A DNA stretch of 14,630 bases, taken from NCBI GenBank assembly GCA_016234155.1, contig JACRGZ010000041.1:1-14630 (forward strand), given 5' to 3'. The position numbers were made by a program, and so were the translations under genes. This document shows positions 13,936-14,630 of the stretch, piece by piece. The DNA comes from Nitrospirota bacterium. GTDB taxonomy: Bacteria > Nitrospirota > 9FT-COMBO-42-15 > HDB-SIOI813. The stretch's first letter is position 1. The number at the start of each line of letters is the position of its first letter. The notes beneath the pieces were generated by a model. The model was not told where the DNA came from. It did no database searches and was given only the letters and a program-made list of their open reading frames with translations.

Positions 13936-14331
13936 TCATCCCTTAACTATTCTCGTAAATATCCTCGTGCTCCGGGCCACACCGGTTGCCGGTTCAACCC
14001 ATGATACTGTGAGTATAAGTGTACTGGTTCCCTGAATTGGTGTGTTATCTTGTATGGTGTAGCTTCTGTTATAGGTAATCCCCTGTATAACGACATTTCC
14101 ATCTGCATGGTCTCCAGCATCCACTGCGGCAGAAGAGGTGTCAAGGGCCTTTAATTCTTCTATCCTCTCCTGAGATACTGCAGTGGCCGTACTTATTTTA
14201 AAGCCGCTTACGTTTCCCTGAATTGCGGCAATATGGAGTCCTGCCAGGCCGAGAAGTCCTATAGCAAGTATTGTAAGGGCGATAAGGAGCTCAAGGAGCG
14301 TAAACCCTTTTTGATTTGATAACATCTTCAT
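13936..14331 (-). CDS. pilV: PilV-family type IV minor pilin
   Basis: A 131-residue prepilin. The leader M-K-M-L-S-N-Q-K-G is followed by F+1, T+2, L+3, L+4, E+5 and the hydrophobic helix LLIALTILAIGLLGLAGL, a classic class-III prepilin signal for PilD. The following IAAIQGN and QERIEELKAL segments match PilV, and the small C-terminal domain ends in beta strands (TLILTVSWVEP...). It is the first gene of the operon visible here and would act with PilW, PilX and PilY1 in initiating pilus assembly. The ATG at 14331 lies at the end of repeat copy C, which supplies a G-rich tract about 13 nt upstream. The sigma-54 promoter is about 140 nt upstream. Confidence 0.9.
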   Translation of the reverse strand: MKMLSNQKGFTLLELLIALTILAIGLLGLAGLHIAAIQGNVSGFKISTATAVSQERIEELKALDTSSAAVDAGDHADGNVVIQGITYNRSYTIQDNTPIQGTSTLILTVSWVEPATGVARSTRIFTRIVKG

Positions 14332-14450
14332 CTGAAAATAACCCCACCCTCACCCTTCCCCTCTCCCTGAGGGAGAGGGGATTTTCATTGGCATTTGTGA
14401 GCCTCTGGTTTGGAGTGCAAAGTCTCCTGACTTTGCGTTCATCTGAAAAT
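14327..14450 (-). repeat. Repeat element copy C, in the pilV leader
   Basis: A 124-bp block bounded by identical 13-bp direct repeats TTCATCTGAAAAT (14327-14339 and 14438-14450). It shares with A and B the terminal repeats, ATTTTCAT and TTTGTGAGCC (14381-14403), but has a different GC hairpin, CCCCTCTCCC-TGA-GGGAGAGGGG (14358-14380), and an extra perfect hairpin GCAAAGTC-N4-GACTTTGC (14417-14436). The left repeat contains the pilV start codon. Confidence 0.85.
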
Positions 14451-14478
14451 CCCCGTTGTATTCTATAAAGGATACCTA

Positions 14479-14494
14479 TGCAACGAGGGTGCCA
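14479..14494 (-). promoter_or_regulatory. Sigma-54 (RpoN) promoter of the minor-pilin operon
   Basis: On the minus strand the sequence reads TGGCAC-CCTCG-TTGCA, matching TGGCAC-N5-TTGCW, with the GG and GC dinucleotides 10 bp apart. The predicted transcription start is near 14468, giving a leader of about 137 nt, most of it repeat copy C. PilR-type sigma-54 control of pilus genes is established in other bacteria, mainly for pilA. Confidence 0.75.
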
Positions 14495-14499
14495 GACCG

Positions 14500-14512
14500 C
14501 AACTATTTGATA
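14500..14512 (-). promoter_or_regulatory. IHF-type site upstream of the pilV promoter
   Basis: TATCAAATAGTTG on the minus strand is a full match to the enteric IHF consensus WATCAANNNNTTR. It lies between the sigma-54 promoter and two upstream palindromes, where DNA bending is used to loop an activator onto sigma-54 polymerase. The consensus is short and may differ in this lineage. Confidence 0.4.
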
Positions 14513-14553
14513 ATTAAGGGTTTTTAAATTGCCAGAGGTGGTTATATTATGGA

Positions 14554-14584
14554 GTGAATTTCACAGGTATGTAATGTGTTACAT
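14554..14584. promoter_or_regulatory. Pair of palindromes, candidate activator sites for the pilus operon
   Basis: GTGAA-T-TTCAC (14554-14564) and ATGTAA-TGTG-TTACAT (14569-14584) are perfect inverted repeats centred about 91 and 108 bp upstream of the predicted start. Their position fits a sigma-54 enhancer-binding protein. They are unlike the TGCACAT palindrome of the comEA-like promoter, so a different activator may be used. Confidence 0.45.
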
Positions 14585-14608
14585 AATGAGGCTCTTGCAA
14601 AAGTCTAT

Positions 14609-14630
14609 GTCATCCCCGAAATCTTCTATC
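14609..14630. repeat. Partial dispersed repeat at the right edge
   Basis: The last 22 bases, starting GTCATCCCCGAA, match the start of the right arm (read inverted) of the 5816-5887 repeat at about 18 of 22 positions. The rest lies outside the window. It probably separates the pilus operon from the next unit. Confidence 0.55.

Overview
The window comes from a Gram-negative (diderm) bacterium with type IV pili, cyclic-di-GMP signalling, an exosortase-type PEP-CTERM sorting motif, two strong sigma-54 promoter matches and a very high load of small palindromic intergenic repeats. That mix is typical of Nitrospirota, Desulfobacterota and related uncultured lineages, but I cannot fix the phylum from the sequence alone. 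No rRNA, tRNA, CRISPR array or transposase is visible.

Layout. (1) Positions 1-257: the first codons of a probable minus-strand gene leaving the window, preceded by repeat element copy A. (2) Positions 258-1701, plus strand: a sigma-54 promoter with an upstream palindrome drives a secreted ComEA-like DNA-binding protein and an HD-GYP c-di-GMP phosphodiesterase. (3) Positions 1691-2182, minus strand: a universal stress protein with a consensus -35 box and apparently almost no 5' leader. (4) Positions 2201-8672, plus strand: a 1002-residue secreted multidomain protein with an internal PEP-CTERM motif, a small secreted paralogue of its C-terminal domain, an 802-residue exported protein joining a zinc-phospholipase-C-like domain to a TolB-like propeller, and a small PUR-domain nucleic-acid-binding protein; palindromic repeats fill the gaps. 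(5) Positions 8683-14584, minus strand: the minor-pilin/adhesin operon pilV-pilW-pilX-pilY1 plus a small PilY2-like gene, behind a promoter region with two palindromes, an IHF-type site and a sigma-54 promoter in canonical order.

How the parts may work together. The right half encodes the priming and adhesive tip of a type IV pilus. The left end encodes a ComEA-like protein that could bind DNA brought in by such a pilus, and an enzyme that degrades c-di-GMP, a frequent regulator of pilus activity. Both units have sigma-54 promoters, so an activator of the NtrC/PilR class may link them. This is inference.

The most unusual signal is a family of repeat elements (copies A, B, C and a simpler relative D) whose ends sit on start codons. 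Copies A, B and C are each flanked by a 13-bp direct repeat of TTCAYCTGAAAAT (read on the minus strand, ATTTTCAG-ATG-AA). In copy B, removing the element and one repeat restores pilV stop, GAGGAG, eight bases, then the pilW ATG. This suggests small non-autonomous elements that insert at start codons and replace the 5' untranslated region of the gene behind them. A different palindromic repeat lies in frame inside the leader peptide of PilX.
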